Below are positions 36,313 through 46,446 of a stretch of DNA of 64,000 nt, one piece after another. The DNA is from Shewanella hanedai (lineage in GTDB: Bacteria; Pseudomonadota; Gammaproteobacteria; Enterobacterales; Shewanellaceae). Position 1 is the first letter of the stretch, and every line of letters starts with the position of its first letter. The notes beneath the pieces are model-generated. The model was not told the DNA's origin and made no database searches. It was given only the letters and a program-made list of their open reading frames with translations. The stretch covers positions 372,001 through 436,000 of the forward strand of contig NZ_VKGK01000001.1 in assembly GCF_007197645.1 (NCBI RefSeq). Direction: 5' to 3'. A program made the translations under genes and the position numbers.

Positions 36313-36969
36313 TCATTTCACGCGTAAAGTTTGCCATGCTTCACAAACTTGGCGAAATTGAGCCGCGTTACCATCGGGCCGGTCTGGGTGCCATTTTAAG
36401 GCGAGTTTTCGCCAGCGACGACGCACTTCTCTATCTGTGGCGTCTAAGTTGAGGTCAAACACCTTCAGTGCCTTATCTTTATGCATTAGGTTTGGGTTGG
36501 TACCTATATAGTCTTCATATCGGCTCCAGAATGACTCCAACATCTCCTTGATGATATTGGGGCAAGTATCATAGTTTATCCAATTCAAATAATACTCACG
36601 TAACGCATCATCTTCTCTCAGGCTGGATTCAAGGTTGGTCGGAATTATTTTAAAGACTTGGATCTCCATGGCTTTAACTTGTAACCAATGCTCAGGTAGA
36701 AGAATGGACTGCAGCTGAAAAAGAGCATTCATCAATAGGAAGTTACGTTTGAAGAGGGCTTTGTCTTGATCCTCGTCAAGATCTTGCATCAAGCCCTTTT
36801 GTTGAAGCTCGGTCGCAAGCAGGTGAACTTTCCAACTGTGATTAGAATTTTGTAGCAGACTGAATACTGGCCAGATTAGCGGATTATCCCCTTTGATGTT
36901 TGAGATCCCATCTTGTGAGTCGCTCGTGATGAGCGGAGATGTTTGGGATATTTTTTTGGCAGATAGCAT
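36313..36969 (-). CDS. J-domain co-chaperone with DNAJ-related N-terminal domain
   Basis: The 218-aa protein matches the DNAJ-related architecture: an N-terminal domain of about 150 residues, then a C-terminal J domain (from about residue 165) with LNLDATDREVRRRWRKLALKWHPDRPDG and QFRQVCEAWQTL. The HPD tripeptide needed to stimulate Hsp70 (DnaK) is present. A C-terminal J domain and no Gly/Phe or zinc region separate it from DnaJ. Client and partner are unknown. Confidence 0.85.
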   Translation of the reverse strand: MLSAKKISQTSPLITSDSQDGISNIKGDNPLIWPVFSLLQNSNHSWKVHLLATELQQKGLMQDLDEDQDKALFKRNFLLMNALFQLQSILLPEHWLQVKAMEIQVFKIIPTNLESSLREDDALREYYLNWINYDTCPNIIKEMLESFWSRYEDYIGTNPNLMHKDKALKVFDLNLDATDREVRRRWRKLALKWHPDRPDGNAAQFRQVCEAWQTLRVK

Positions 36970-37286
36970 AAGTTATTCATCCTGAATTGACAATTGTTCT
37001 GAGTCGCAGAGCTAGGGAAGAAAGCTCTATTTGTTGTGACTATGACACAAGCGATCCGGAACGCAAGTGAGTAATGATTAAGAGATACTTGAACTCCTTG
37101 TCCTCTTAATTATGGCCTAATTTAGCTATAAGGGTGAATTTGATTTATAGCCGTTAAGAACTAGTCTCAATGGAGGTCTATTTGTTTTTATGTAAGCTCA
37201 TATTTGTCTAAGCACAGTGTTGCACCTGTCTGAGAAGAATAGGGCCATCTTTATTAATATTTATAAAGTAAGCAGAGTGCCTACCT
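36970..37286. other. Divergent intergenic region without clear elements
   Basis: This 317-bp stretch separates the J-domain gene and the first CHASE-GGDEF gene. I see no dyad, T-run or -10/-35 pair I would defend. Confidence 0.4.
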
Positions 37287-38939
37287 ATGATGCCTAGCGA
37301 TAAGGCTTTTTCGCATAAATGTCTTCTATTGTCAGTATTGATTGGTTTACTCGTGGCCGGATTAAGCGGTGCGATGTTTTATTATAAAGAGCTCGATGCG
37401 ATTGGAGTTGATTTTAGACGAGGTGTTGAAGGTAAAACCACAGCCGTGGAGCGAGAGTTAATCGCAAACCTTGAGGTGCTGTTTTCGCTTGAAAGTTTAT
37501 TTACCAGTTCTGAAGAGGTTAGCGCGACTGATTTTACCAATCTAGCTAATGGCTTTCTGGTCAGACACCATGCTATTCAGGCATTGGAGTGGGCGCCTAG
37601 AGTGACGGGAGCTGAAAGAGAGGAGTATGAGCGCGCGCGTAGACTGGACTTCCCTGATTTTGAATTTACCGAGCGAGAATCTCAAGGGAGTATGGTTAAA
37701 GCGGCCAAGCGTGACGTTTATTTTCCTGTCTACTTTGTTGCTCCAATTGAAGGCAATGAAGTGGCATTTGGTTTCGACTTGGCTTCAAACGCAAATCGAT
37801 TAAGTATGATAGAAAAGTCTCGGGACTTAGATCTGACACTTGCCACTCAAAGCATTACCTTAGTTCAGGAGGTCTTCAATCAAAAAGGCTTTTTGATTTT
37901 AATGCCTGTGTATGCAGGTGATGCTAGAACGATAGCGAAACGTCAGGAAAAATTATTAGGGTTTGTTATAGGTGTCTACCGAATTGCCGATATTGTTGAG
38001 TCAGCGATAAAGCAAACAGGGGCTAAGGGTATTAACTTAAAGCTTATTGATAACACAGGTATTGATGCTGAACTTCTATATGCAAATTATCCGAGTGCTC
38101 AAGCGTTAGATCATTTGTTACTCTCTTTTGCTTACACTATCCCACTCAGACGAATTGGTGGGAGGCAATGGACGGTGATCGCGACCCCTAGTCAAGGCTA
38201 TGTAGCTGAACGTCAGAGTTTATTCCCCTTTTTCGTCGGTGTGTTTGGCTGTATTTTTGTGCTTCTTGGTGGCGGTTATATCTATATTGCTATTGAGCAT
38301 TCAGGGCGTATTAGGCAAGAATCTGAGAAGCGAAGTCGTGAGCTAGAAGAGGCAAAGATAGCACTTGAGGAGCAGTCATTAACTGATGATTTGACCCACA
38401 TAGCAAACCGAAAGTGTTTCGATATTCGTTTTGAGGAGGAGTGGGCAAGGTCGGTACGTGATGGAAGTTCATTGTCACTAATCATGATCGATATCGATAG
38501 TTTTAGGCTGTTTAATGAGACTTATGGCTATGCAAGTGGCGATAAGTGCTTACTGGATTTGGCCTATAAATTGTCAAAGATGCCGAATCGGACCACAGAC
38601 CTTGTGGCACGTTATGGCGGTGATCAATTCATTATTTTGTTGCCCAATACAGATGAACCGATTTTATTGGCTGATAAGTGTCGCATCAATATCGAGAAAC
38701 TCCACATTGTGCATGAGGCTTCATCTGTTTCAGATTATGTGACCATTAGTCTTGGAGTTATCAGTGTCGTGCCTACGCAGAAAAATTATCCTGCAGATTC
38801 TATGCTTAGCGTTAAAGAACTATTGAACCAGTCTAAGAAACTGGGGAAAAACCGAGTGAGCATTGGCAGTGATGTTATCTCGGCTAAAAAAGGTGACATT
38901 CTTAAATTTAAACACTTCTCCAAGAATTCAGGAGAGTAA
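37287..38939 (+). CDS. CHASE-GGDEF membrane protein with degenerate GGDQF site
   Basis: The 550-aa protein has TM1 at about residues 12-31, a periplasmic CHASE sensor (about 75-260, with HHAIQALEWAPRVTGAERE), TM2 near 310-330, a short coiled coil and a GGDEF domain (about 365-530). The active-site loop reads ARYGGDQF, where active cyclases have GG[DE]EF; the Glu-to-Gln change affects a metal/catalytic residue. The I-site RxxD (RTTD, just before LVARYGG) is kept. I infer a c-di-GMP-binding receptor or inactive cyclase. It is a paralogue of the protein at 40007-41584. Confidence 0.85.
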   Translation: MMPSDKAFSHKCLLLSVLIGLLVAGLSGAMFYYKELDAIGVDFRRGVEGKTTAVERELIANLEVLFSLESLFTSSEEVSATDFTNLANGFLVRHHAIQALEWAPRVTGAEREEYERARRLDFPDFEFTERESQGSMVKAAKRDVYFPVYFVAPIEGNEVAFGFDLASNANRLSMIEKSRDLDLTLATQSITLVQEVFNQKGFLILMPVYAGDARTIAKRQEKLLGFVIGVYRIADIVESAIKQTGAKGINLKLIDNTGIDAELLYANYPSAQALDHLLLSFAYTIPLRRIGGRQWTVIATPSQGYVAERQSLFPFFVGVFGCIFVLLGGGYIYIAIEHSGRIRQESEKRSRELEEAKIALEEQSLTDDLTHIANRKCFDIRFEEEWARSVRDGSSLSLIMIDIDSFRLFNETYGYASGDKCLLDLAYKLSKMPNRTTDLVARYGGDQFIILLPNTDEPILLADKCRINIEKLHIVHEASSVSDYVTISLGVISVVPTQKNYPADSMLSVKELLNQSKKLGKNRVSIGSDVISAKKGDILKFKHFSKNSGE

Positions 38940-39124
38940 TTATCTTTACACGATCTTGAAATTATTCCCATCTCTGCAGCAATAAATTCCACAGAACGTT
39001 CACATTATGATGTCAATAGGTATAGGATAGGATCGTACTGATATTCAGTTTTAGTATGATTGGCTTCTAGTAACATTGATGTCGCATCTGATGGCTTCTT
39101 TAGGATTAATAGGCTAGGTATAAA

Positions 39125-39955
39125 ATGGAATTGAATAAAACCTTAACGCTTTCAACTGTCTCACTTGCTTCACTTATGAGTTTTAGTGTTAACGCCCTAG
39201 ATTGGCGCATTGCATTTGGTGGGCACGATTTCATTGTTGAACAGGAGAGTTCACACACTTTTGGCGCTGACGTTCATTTTTCTTTAGCGCATCTGACACA
39301 GTCAAATATTTTGTTAACTGCCTCAATTGATGTCCTCGTTGATCATGATAAAGATAAGTTAGACCCTGACCATATTCCCATCTGGTTCATGTCAAATTAC
39401 ATGGCTAAAGGTGAACTGGTTTCTCTGTCAGCTAATAGTGCGCTTATGTGGGAAGTTGAGCTTGATGGCAAGCGAAATACCGTGAGCTCAGTAGAGAAAC
39501 AGGTAAAGCTCTTTCCCGCGATTAGTTATGAATATAACACAGAGGCTTTTTTTGCTGCTGTTAAAGGTGCTGCAGGTTATTATTTCCTAGAAATTGATGA
39601 CGATGTGCCGCGCTTACGTGGGTATGATCGAGAGGACTTTCAGAATAAAACAGGAGCTTACTCTTTTGCTGCGAATACCCGAATCGCTATGGGCAAATCG
39701 ATGGACCTGTCTTTAACTGCTCAACATTGGAATGATGGTGATGAGTGGTTAGAAAATAAATACGGCGCCGCGCTAACCTATGACTCAAATTTTTGGATTG
39801 AAAATAGTCATTTAGCCCTGAGCGTTGAACACACTGAATATAATTTGGACCCCTATGCCAAGATCAACGTAAGTGATCCCGATTACCTTGCTATTTTGCC
39901 TTGGAATAATGACACATTAGTAAGGCTATATATCGATATGCCTTGGGAATTTTAA
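39125..39955 (+). CDS. Hypothetical outer-membrane/periplasmic beta-rich protein, 276 aa
   Basis: Signal peptide (residues 1-24, ending SVNA) followed by a beta-rich sequence with alternating hydrophobic residues and an aromatic C-terminus (DMPWEF), as in outer-membrane beta-barrels. About 12-14 strands are plausible for this length. No family recognised. It lies between the two CHASE-GGDEF paralogues on the same strand (186 bp after the first, 51 bp before the second), so it may be co-expressed with the second. A role in their signalling is possible only by proximity. Confidence 0.65.
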   Translation: MELNKTLTLSTVSLASLMSFSVNALDWRIAFGGHDFIVEQESSHTFGADVHFSLAHLTQSNILLTASIDVLVDHDKDKLDPDHIPIWFMSNYMAKGELVSLSANSALMWEVELDGKRNTVSSVEKQVKLFPAISYEYNTEAFFAAVKGAAGYYFLEIDDDVPRLRGYDREDFQNKTGAYSFAANTRIAMGKSMDLSLTAQHWNDGDEWLENKYGAALTYDSNFWIENSHLALSVEHTEYNLDPYAKINVSDPDYLAILPWNNDTLVRLYIDMPWEF

Positions 39956-40006
39956 CTATCTAAGGGTGATTAACTTGGCCTTTAGTAAGCGCTTTTGAGT
40001 ATATCT

Positions 40007-41584
40007 ATGAACCGCTTTTCAAAATATATATTATTTTTTTCAATCCTTGTTGGGGTAGGGTTTTCCGCTTACATAGGCAAAAGTATATATAATAAAGAGA
40101 GTAGCGCAATTGAGCTGGATTTTAGAAAAGATGTTGATGATAAAGCGGCGGCATTAGAGCGTGAGATCTTACTCAATATTGAAGTTCTACATGCCATTAA
40201 AGGCCTTTTCGATAGCTCAAGTAATGTAACTTCTAAAGAGTTTAGCCGCATAGCTCGTAGCTTTTTAGCTCGTCATCAGGATATTCAAGCATTGGAGTGG
40301 GTACCTCGGGTGCTTTCTAGCGAACGACTGGCCTTTGAAGAAAGTCTGCAAACCAAGATCCCTGAGTTTGAAATTATTGAGCAAAAAATAGATATCATGA
40401 TCTCAGCTGTTGAGCGAGAGAGCCATTTTCCCATTTTTTATGTGGCGCCATATGCTGGAAATGAACGAGTGCTTGGCTATGACTTTGCTTCGAGGGAGGA
40501 GACGTTATCGGTGATGGAGCGTGCTCGAGATCTCGATAAACCATTGGCAACATCCAGTATAGATCTACTTTCCTACAGGTCTAAACAGCAAGGTATTATC
40601 ATCTTTCTGCCGACCTATTCAGGAGAACCGAGCACGCTAGATAAACGAAAAGAACAGTTAAGAGGCTTTGTCGCGGGGGTTTATCGCATCGATGATATGT
40701 TCGGTAGCGCGATTAAACGTACTTCCGCTGAGGGGATCTTTTTTTCGCTAGAGGATAAGACCAATGAGTCTATCAACAATCTCTATTCTAACTTTCCTGT
40801 CGATCTTATTTTAGATTCATCCCAAACAGCGTTTACCTATGAAAAGAGGTTGAGTCCATTTAGTGGTCGACAATGGTCTATCGTTGCAACGCCTAGTGCA
40901 GGCTATATTACTGAGCGACGAGGTCGACTACCCTATATTATTGTCATTTTTGGTAGCTTATTAGTGTTACTTGCAGTCCTCTATATCTACGTTCTAATGA
41001 GACGATCAGATTGGATTGAGCGGGAGGTTAAGCAAAGGACACATGATCTGAATGAAGCTAAGCAGATGCTTGAAGCCTTATCACAGACCGATAGTTTAAC
41101 GAAAATAGCCAACCGACGTTGCTTTGATGAGAGCCTACAAGCTTGTTGGCAGCATGCTATTCGCGAGAGGTCGAGTATAGGGTTGATCATGATAGATATT
41201 GATCACTTTAAATTGTATAACGACACTTATGGTCATCTTGCCGGAGATCAATGTTTGCGTGAGGTTGCTAGCGAACTGAACCAAACCATGAACCGAAAAA
41301 CCGATCTTGTGGCCCGTTACGGCGGTGAAGAATTTGTGGTTTTGATGCCACACACTCGCGATTGCATCTCGCCAGCGATACGGTGCCAAACCAATATAGA
41401 ACAACTTAGTCTGCCCCATGAAAGTTCGCCAACCAACGAGTTTGTTACTGTCAGTGTAGGGGTCACGAGTATCTTCCCGAATAAAGATTCAGATATGCTT
41501 AAGTTTACTGTGGAGGCAGATAAAGCCTTATATCAAGCGAAAAACTCAGGGCGTAATCGTGTCTGTGTTTATAGTGGTACCTGA
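40007..41584 (+). CDS. CHASE-GGDEF diguanylate cyclase
   Basis: This protein has the same layout as the 37287 paralogue: TM1 (about residues 7-25), CHASE sensor (HQDIQALEWVPRVLSSERL), TM2 near 305-325 and a GGDEF domain. Here the active-site loop is ARYGGEEF, so the A-site is intact. The I-site RKTD precedes it, and DIDHFKLYNDTYGHLAGDQCL is a good substrate-binding block. It should make c-di-GMP from GTP in response to a periplasmic ligand, with product inhibition. ATG 40007 was preferred to TTG 39995, as it starts near the hydrophobic segment. Confidence 0.9.
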   Translation: MNRFSKYILFFSILVGVGFSAYIGKSIYNKESSAIELDFRKDVDDKAAALEREILLNIEVLHAIKGLFDSSSNVTSKEFSRIARSFLARHQDIQALEWVPRVLSSERLAFEESLQTKIPEFEIIEQKIDIMISAVERESHFPIFYVAPYAGNERVLGYDFASREETLSVMERARDLDKPLATSSIDLLSYRSKQQGIIIFLPTYSGEPSTLDKRKEQLRGFVAGVYRIDDMFGSAIKRTSAEGIFFSLEDKTNESINNLYSNFPVDLILDSSQTAFTYEKRLSPFSGRQWSIVATPSAGYITERRGRLPYIIVIFGSLLVLLAVLYIYVLMRRSDWIEREVKQRTHDLNEAKQMLEALSQTDSLTKIANRRCFDESLQACWQHAIRERSSIGLIMIDIDHFKLYNDTYGHLAGDQCLREVASELNQTMNRKTDLVARYGGEEFVVLMPHTRDCISPAIRCQTNIEQLSLPHESSPTNEFVTVSVGVTSIFPNKDSDMLKFTVEADKALYQAKNSGRNRVCVYSGT

Positions 41585-41615
41585 GCAATCGCGAGTCGGT
41601 TAATTATTTCTAATG

Positions 41616-42893
41616 CTATACAACCACTTCGTGTGAGCGTTCTTTAGCTTTGTTAATAATTCGCTTTTCAATCAAGCTTGAAAGCAGAAACATCAGTAAA
41701 TAGCCAGTCCCTAACGCTAATATTACCGCGACTACATTGTCTGTTATTCGACTGTAGAGGTAGTAACTGACTATCAAAGCCAAGATCCCACTCCCTCTAA
41801 TCATTAAGCTTTGTGTAAATAAGCCGTGGGCTTTGATAAATGCCAGCTGATAAGCATTAAGCATCATAAAAATGAAGAACATTGAGAAATGCATTAATAC
41901 AGGTGCTGATTTTGCGTACTGAGGTGGAAATATTAATGAAACGATTTCATGGCTAAAAAGGAGCATTAAGATAAAGAAACTACTGCTGACGATAATTGCC
42001 ATCTTGTATACCCAATGTTTGATCTGCTTAATTTGTTGAGCGTCTTCATTACGAACACAAACGGCGAGTTCTGGGAGTACAAATCGATAAATTGGAAAAA
42101 CAAATAGCAAGGTTAAATAGGCGATGATAGGCCTAACGACGACTTGGAAGTCTCCAAGTTCATCAATACTGAAATGGCCAATGGTGAGCAGTACTGTTAT
42201 GTAAATCATTAAAATACTTGCTCCAGCCTCAAGGGAAGCTGTAAAGCTTTTTTTCATAAAATCACGAAGACTGGGATCCATATTAATCGGTGCAATAGGC
42301 GGTGTTGCAACTTGCTTACGGCGGTTAAAAAACATATAGGCTGCGATAGCAGTAGAGGAAAACATCAGACTGAAAAAGAGTGATGATATAGCCGTTTGTT
42401 TTAACGAATAGAAACAGACGAGGAAGGTAAATACTTGTCCTAACGGTTCTAGCCAAGTGACTTTGTTTGAGATGTCGTACATACGGTACATGGCAATTTG
42501 ATTGGTAAAATAGACCTTAAATCCCATACCTAAGATAATGCCGACTAAATGGAAGTACTCAACATTAATGTGTAGTTGATGTTTTATGTAAGGCAGTACG
42601 ACGCCCCAGGTGAGCAGTACCATGGCGATGAGGCTATAGCGGAAAAGATTGGTGATATCTTTGTCATTTTTTGTTTGTGAATAACTTACGACCATTGAGG
42701 ATCGAAAGCCTGTCATCAAAATGAGAGAGAGGGAGATGATATCGACAACCGTATGGTAAAGCGCGAGATCGTCTTTAGGCATCCACTGAGCTAACCAAAT
42801 TTTAAAGCCAAAGCCAAGGGTGATACTCACAAGCGTTGCCCATATTCCGGCAATAAAGGCTTGTTTTACACGTTGAATTGAAGTGGCTTGCAT
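41616..42893 (-). CDS. Polysaccharide flippase-type membrane protein (Wzx/MATE-like)
   Basis: A ~425-aa protein with about twelve predicted membrane segments in the pattern of Wzx-like oligosaccharide flippases (MVF/MOP superfamily). ATG 42893 (MQATSIQRVKQ) is favoured because GGA lies seven bases upstream and it starts just before the first helix; the longer 444-aa reading from 42950 has no evident ribosome binding site. Conserved features are only helix layout and FGFKIWLAQWMPKDD in the first loop. It is alone on the minus strand between two plus-strand groups, so its pathway is not indicated. Confidence 0.75.
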   Translation of the reverse strand: MQATSIQRVKQAFIAGIWATLVSITLGFGFKIWLAQWMPKDDLALYHTVVDIISLSLILMTGFRSSMVVSYSQTKNDKDITNLFRYSLIAMVLLTWGVVLPYIKHQLHINVEYFHLVGIILGMGFKVYFTNQIAMYRMYDISNKVTWLEPLGQVFTFLVCFYSLKQTAISSLFFSLMFSSTAIAAYMFFNRRKQVATPPIAPINMDPSLRDFMKKSFTASLEAGASILMIYITVLLTIGHFSIDELGDFQVVVRPIIAYLTLLFVFPIYRFVLPELAVCVRNEDAQQIKQIKHWVYKMAIIVSSSFFILMLLFSHEIVSLIFPPQYAKSAPVLMHFSMFFIFMMLNAYQLAFIKAHGLFTQSLMIRGSGILALIVSYYLYSRITDNVVAVILALGTGYLLMFLLSSLIEKRIINKAKERSHEVVV

Positions 42894-43161
42894 AATGTTC
42901 CAATAGCTGTAAAAAAGGGAATTAAAGAGGAGATGAATTTTATCCTGCAATACTGAGATTCTATAGGTTTGGCTGGTAAAGATGTGACTGATGTTCCTTC
43001 TTTACACTTTAACGGTTTAAGCCATGGCACTTTTATTAACATCAAGCTCAAAATACTGGCAACTTGTGCCTAATTCTACCTTAGGTATTCAATCATTCAG
43101 ATACTAATACGCCTAGAATTAAACTCACGTAAAGCCTCTGAAACGAGCATTCTCAGGTAGT

Positions 43162-44292
43162 TTGGGTATATACTTAAACAACAACTTTCAGTTACTTAAC
43201 TCTCACCTACATAAGGTTTCTAGCTTGCATAATCATTCGGTACAAGGCTCAGAAGCGTCTGAGTTGATTAAAATAGCTACTTTTAACCTGTTCAATTTTA
43301 TTGAGCCGCCAGGTGCCTATTACGATTTTGAGAATATCTACAGTCAGGAGCAGTGGCAGAAGAAGCTGCAATGGATTGCTAAGTATCTCAATGAACATCA
43401 GCCGGATGTGATCGGTTTTCAAGAGGTGTTTAGCCCAAAGGCCTTAGCTGAGTTGACTAAATCTTGTGGCTTAGAATATTTTGCAGTACTAGATAGACCC
43501 GATGTGGTTGATGACTTTATCTATAGTAAGCCTGTGGTCGCCATTGCTTCCCGTTATCCTATTACTGAAATGTACTCTGTCGAAGCCGATGAACGGCTAG
43601 CAGGTATGATGGGGATGCAAGCTGGATTTAGTTTTAGTCGTAAACCGTTGAGGGCAACGATTGTTCTGCCTAAGCTTGGCCCTTGTGACTGCTATGTGGT
43701 GCACTTTAAATCTAAACGTCCCTTATTTGATGCCCAAACTGAGTATTGTTCATCTCAACCCGAGATTGAGATGAAAACGGGTCAGCTTCTGGCTGTGGAA
43801 GCATTAGCTCAATGGGGATCGAGTATTCAACGAGGCTCTGAAGCTGCGCTGCTTCGATGGGCGATGGTAGAGCGTCGTGCACAAACTCAATTTCCTATGC
43901 TATTGATGGGAGACTTTAATGACAGTCTACGCGACGGCGTGTTAGCTTCATTAACATCGGTCGATACTCGAATTAAACCCGACCCAACGTTGGGGGATAT
44001 CAAGCAGCAATTGCAAGAATATCAACTTCAAGATGCCTATGATTTATATCAAAACAGTCAATACAGCCTCTCTTCACAAGTGCGGCCAGCGACTTATTAT
44101 TATTTTGCTGAAGGTTCTGTGCTCGATTATATTTTGCTCTCCAGTGAGTTCGATGCTAAAAATAGCCGAAGTCTTGCAGAAGTTGGACGGTATGAAACCT
44201 ATGACCGTCATCTAATCAATCCAAGTTTTGATCTTGATAGTCAGAGCACAGATCATGCACCTGTGATGATCACTCTCTCCATTCGTCGCTAG
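43162..44292 (+). CDS. Endonuclease/exonuclease/phosphatase (EEP)-family protein
   Basis: The EEP fold is shown by IATFNLFNF (N-terminal Asn), PDVIGFQEVFSP (catalytic Glu), VVHFKSKRP (His), LLMGDFNDS (Asp-Asn pair), SVLDYILLSSEF and STDHAPVMITLS (Asp-His pair near the C-terminus). All catalytic residues of the family are present, so it should be a metal-dependent phosphodiesterase or nuclease; no signal peptide is visible. The TTG 43162 start is uncertain, and conserved sequence begins only near residue 36. It is 31 bp upstream of the 44324 gene on the same strand. Confidence 0.85.
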   Translation: MGIYLNNNFQLLNSHLHKVSSLHNHSVQGSEASELIKIATFNLFNFIEPPGAYYDFENIYSQEQWQKKLQWIAKYLNEHQPDVIGFQEVFSPKALAELTKSCGLEYFAVLDRPDVVDDFIYSKPVVAIASRYPITEMYSVEADERLAGMMGMQAGFSFSRKPLRATIVLPKLGPCDCYVVHFKSKRPLFDAQTEYCSSQPEIEMKTGQLLAVEALAQWGSSIQRGSEAALLRWAMVERRAQTQFPMLLMGDFNDSLRDGVLASLTSVDTRIKPDPTLGDIKQQLQEYQLQDAYDLYQNSQYSLSSQVRPATYYYFAEGSVLDYILLSSEFDAKNSRSLAEVGRYETYDRHLINPSFDLDSQSTDHAPVMITLSIRR

Positions 44293-44323
44293 GTTATGCC
44301 TAAGCCAATTAAGAGCCGATATT

Positions 44324-45235
44324 ATGCTTGATGCGATCTGTACTTTAGATAAATCTGAAGATGTGACCTACTCAGTATTTAAGTTTCAGAAGCTTAGTGA
44401 TGATGAGATTGAGCAGTATCGACAATTTTTGTCCTGTCCTGTTTGCAATGGTAAAGCTTATTACCGTAAAGCGTCGAAAGATGGCAAGGCTGCCTGTTTT
44501 GGTTCCCGTTACCATAAAGCGGATTGTCGAGAGTTTAAGCCTTCTCTCGCGAAAGTGAAGGAGGAACAAGATGCCATTGAGGTCAATCAAGTCTTGGTTG
44601 ATAGCGATGCTTTGGTTATCGACTTCTCTATCTCGCCGACAGTGGCTGGTGGTGTTAAGCCTAAAGCTAGGAAGGTTAACCAAGAACCGAAGGAAAATGA
44701 ACAAGTCAGTGTAGATGCTTTGACTGACGATCCAGATAAGGTACTTTCAAATCAACAAGGCCCTGATGTTCCTCTAATTTCAGCCACTACGCCTGTTCCA
44801 GATAAGCGTGTTTCGGCCCAAGGGTTAGAAAAATTACTCAATAGCCTGCTAAGGGGCAGTGAACTTGCCGATTCAGATCTTTGGGTTTATACCGACGAGA
44901 AGTATCGATGGCGAGCCAAGAACCTGTTTGTTAATTTCGCCGATGCCGAGCCTACTGAAAATGGTTCTCCGAGAATGTATTGGGGCACAGTGTCTCACTG
45001 TGATAAGACGATGGGGTGGCTAAACCCTGCAGACAGCCAAGATGTCGGCATCCCGATCGATGAGTTTCAAACGGCGCTTTTTAAGCGGTTTGCTATTGAT
45101 GATCGCCGAGACATTGAAGGTGCTGGGGTGATTATGTTCGGGAAATGTTTTTGGAATAAGGGCAAGACACGTAAAATTATTCAACTTTGGGGAAAAGACA
45201 TTAGCCGCATGTTTATCTCTAAAGCCGAGGATTAA
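44324..45235 (+). CDS. Hypothetical protein with N-terminal zinc-binding motif
   Basis: I do not recognise this family. The N-terminal 70 residues contain LSCPVCNG (Cys38, Cys41), Cys58, His64 and Cys68, a plausible zinc ribbon. A low-complexity linker (about 95-160) follows, with many Pro, Lys, Glu and Asp. The C-terminal ~135 residues are globular (DSDLWVYTDEKYRWRAKNLF, AGVIMFGKCFWNKG). The layout resembles a DNA- or RNA-binding protein, but no function is assigned. It is probably transcribed with the EEP gene upstream. Confidence 0.65.
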   Translation: MLDAICTLDKSEDVTYSVFKFQKLSDDEIEQYRQFLSCPVCNGKAYYRKASKDGKAACFGSRYHKADCREFKPSLAKVKEEQDAIEVNQVLVDSDALVIDFSISPTVAGGVKPKARKVNQEPKENEQVSVDALTDDPDKVLSNQQGPDVPLISATTPVPDKRVSAQGLEKLLNSLLRGSELADSDLWVYTDEKYRWRAKNLFVNFADAEPTENGSPRMYWGTVSHCDKTMGWLNPADSQDVGIPIDEFQTALFKRFAIDDRRDIEGAGVIMFGKCFWNKGKTRKIIQLWGKDISRMFISKAED

Positions 45236-45626
45236 TAAAAGTCGGATGCATTAGACTTAGGGCCTAGTAAAAAAATGGTGAGCAGTAATGAAGATGGGCT
45301 GATTTTATTGATGGTACTGAGTATTCCATAAGAGTGGTACCAAGTATGTGGATAGCAACTTTATGCTAAGTGTTTACCAGCATATTGTAAGGGTAAAACC
45401 TTCATTGCTAGTGTTATCTATCGAATTGCGTTTAAGGTTATACTTAACAATTGCTTACCACTATGTTTTTTGATTTTACCTTTCCTAATTCCTGCCATCC
45501 TATGATACTTTCTAATCTCAATGTTGTGGGCAAGCTAAGGCACTCCTGTCAGTTTACTTTTGGTTGACTAGCGCCCTATTCAATTACTTGTACCTTCTAA
45601 TGATTAAGCCTGTATATGGAGAGTCG
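45236..45626. other. Gene-free stretch
   Basis: About 390 bp holding the end of one gene group and the start of the next. A TTG-started extension of the 45627 ORF reaches 45564 but is not favoured. I see no clear hairpin with a T-run or other element. Confidence 0.45.
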
Positions 45627-46115
45627 ATGTCTGAAAATATAGTGAAATATATGTTATGGAGCTTTGTTTTCATGCTGCTTGTCGGTGTCATTGGGATTGT
45701 GATCTATCTGAACTCAACTCCTCGGGAGGATAATACACATTTACATGAATTAGTGATGGGAACTTGGGTCAAGCTGCCTGGTTTTTGTGAAGGAAAGGTC
45801 ACTGATATTGAGCGAATGGAGATCATATCCCCTGAATCTATGATGGTTGACAGAAAGCCGGTGAGGATCTCTGGTTTTACACTGAGCGAGACCTCTCCTG
45901 TGGTTGTTAATTGCCAAACTATTGGGCAGGGAGAGTTATATGCTCAAACTTCATTTCTGGGGAATCGATTCACGCGTCTCTATATCGGAAGTGTCGGAGG
46001 TTATGTGGTATTAAAAGAAGTGAATCCTCGAGGTGAATTTTGGTTTAAATATGATCAGAAGTTACAAGAAAAACTTCAAGCGATGAAAAGTTTCCCCGAT
46101 TTTAATCGAATCTAA
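45627..46115 (+). CDS. Hypothetical membrane-anchored protein, 162 aa
   Basis: One membrane segment (about residues 8-30, YMLWSFVFMLLVGVIGIVIYL) followed by a ~130-aa domain likely in the periplasm, containing GTWVKLPGFCEGKV, then a Cys near residue 95 and TRLYIGSVGGYVVLKEV. ATG 45627 is chosen because GGAG lies seven to ten bases upstream; the longer TTG reading from 45564 has no ribosome binding site. Family not recognised. Confidence 0.65.
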   Translation: MSENIVKYMLWSFVFMLLVGVIGIVIYLNSTPREDNTHLHELVMGTWVKLPGFCEGKVTDIERMEIISPESMMVDRKPVRISGFTLSETSPVVVNCQTIGQGELYAQTSFLGNRFTRLYIGSVGGYVVLKEVNPRGEFWFKYDQKLQEKLQAMKSFPDFNRI

Positions 46116-46446
46116 TTATTATCTCTTTTTAATTTAAGACAACCAGACTCATTATTTTTAATTTAACGTCATTTAAAAACTAATAGACTGTGTTCTATTC
46201 TGTGATCTTATCGTTCTATTTTTACTACCGTAACCCACTTTATTTAACCCTTGCTTTTTGTGTGTAAATAGTCTCTATGTTTGGCTGCTTTTAATTTAAC
46301 AACCAAATATGTCGATTTACGGGTGTTAACCAGTTGTTTATCGTTTTTTAATCCTGTTATTATATTGTGTCAAGGCCGACCCAATTAAAGGATTACTGGT
46401 GTCGATATCATAGAGGCTAGTTTCCATATCGTGAAAGGCTTATTCA
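46116..46446. other. Gene-free stretch upstream of the chemotaxis receptor
   Basis: A 331-bp AT-rich region. It should hold the receptor's promoter; an AAAGG ribosome binding site lies just before ATG 46447. No other element is defended. Confidence 0.45.

Noticed and set aside
43162..43270. N-terminal extension of the EEP protein from TTG 43162
   Set aside because: Kept as the reported start for lack of a better one, but conserved EEP sequence starts only near residue 36, so it is not treated as evidence for the start.
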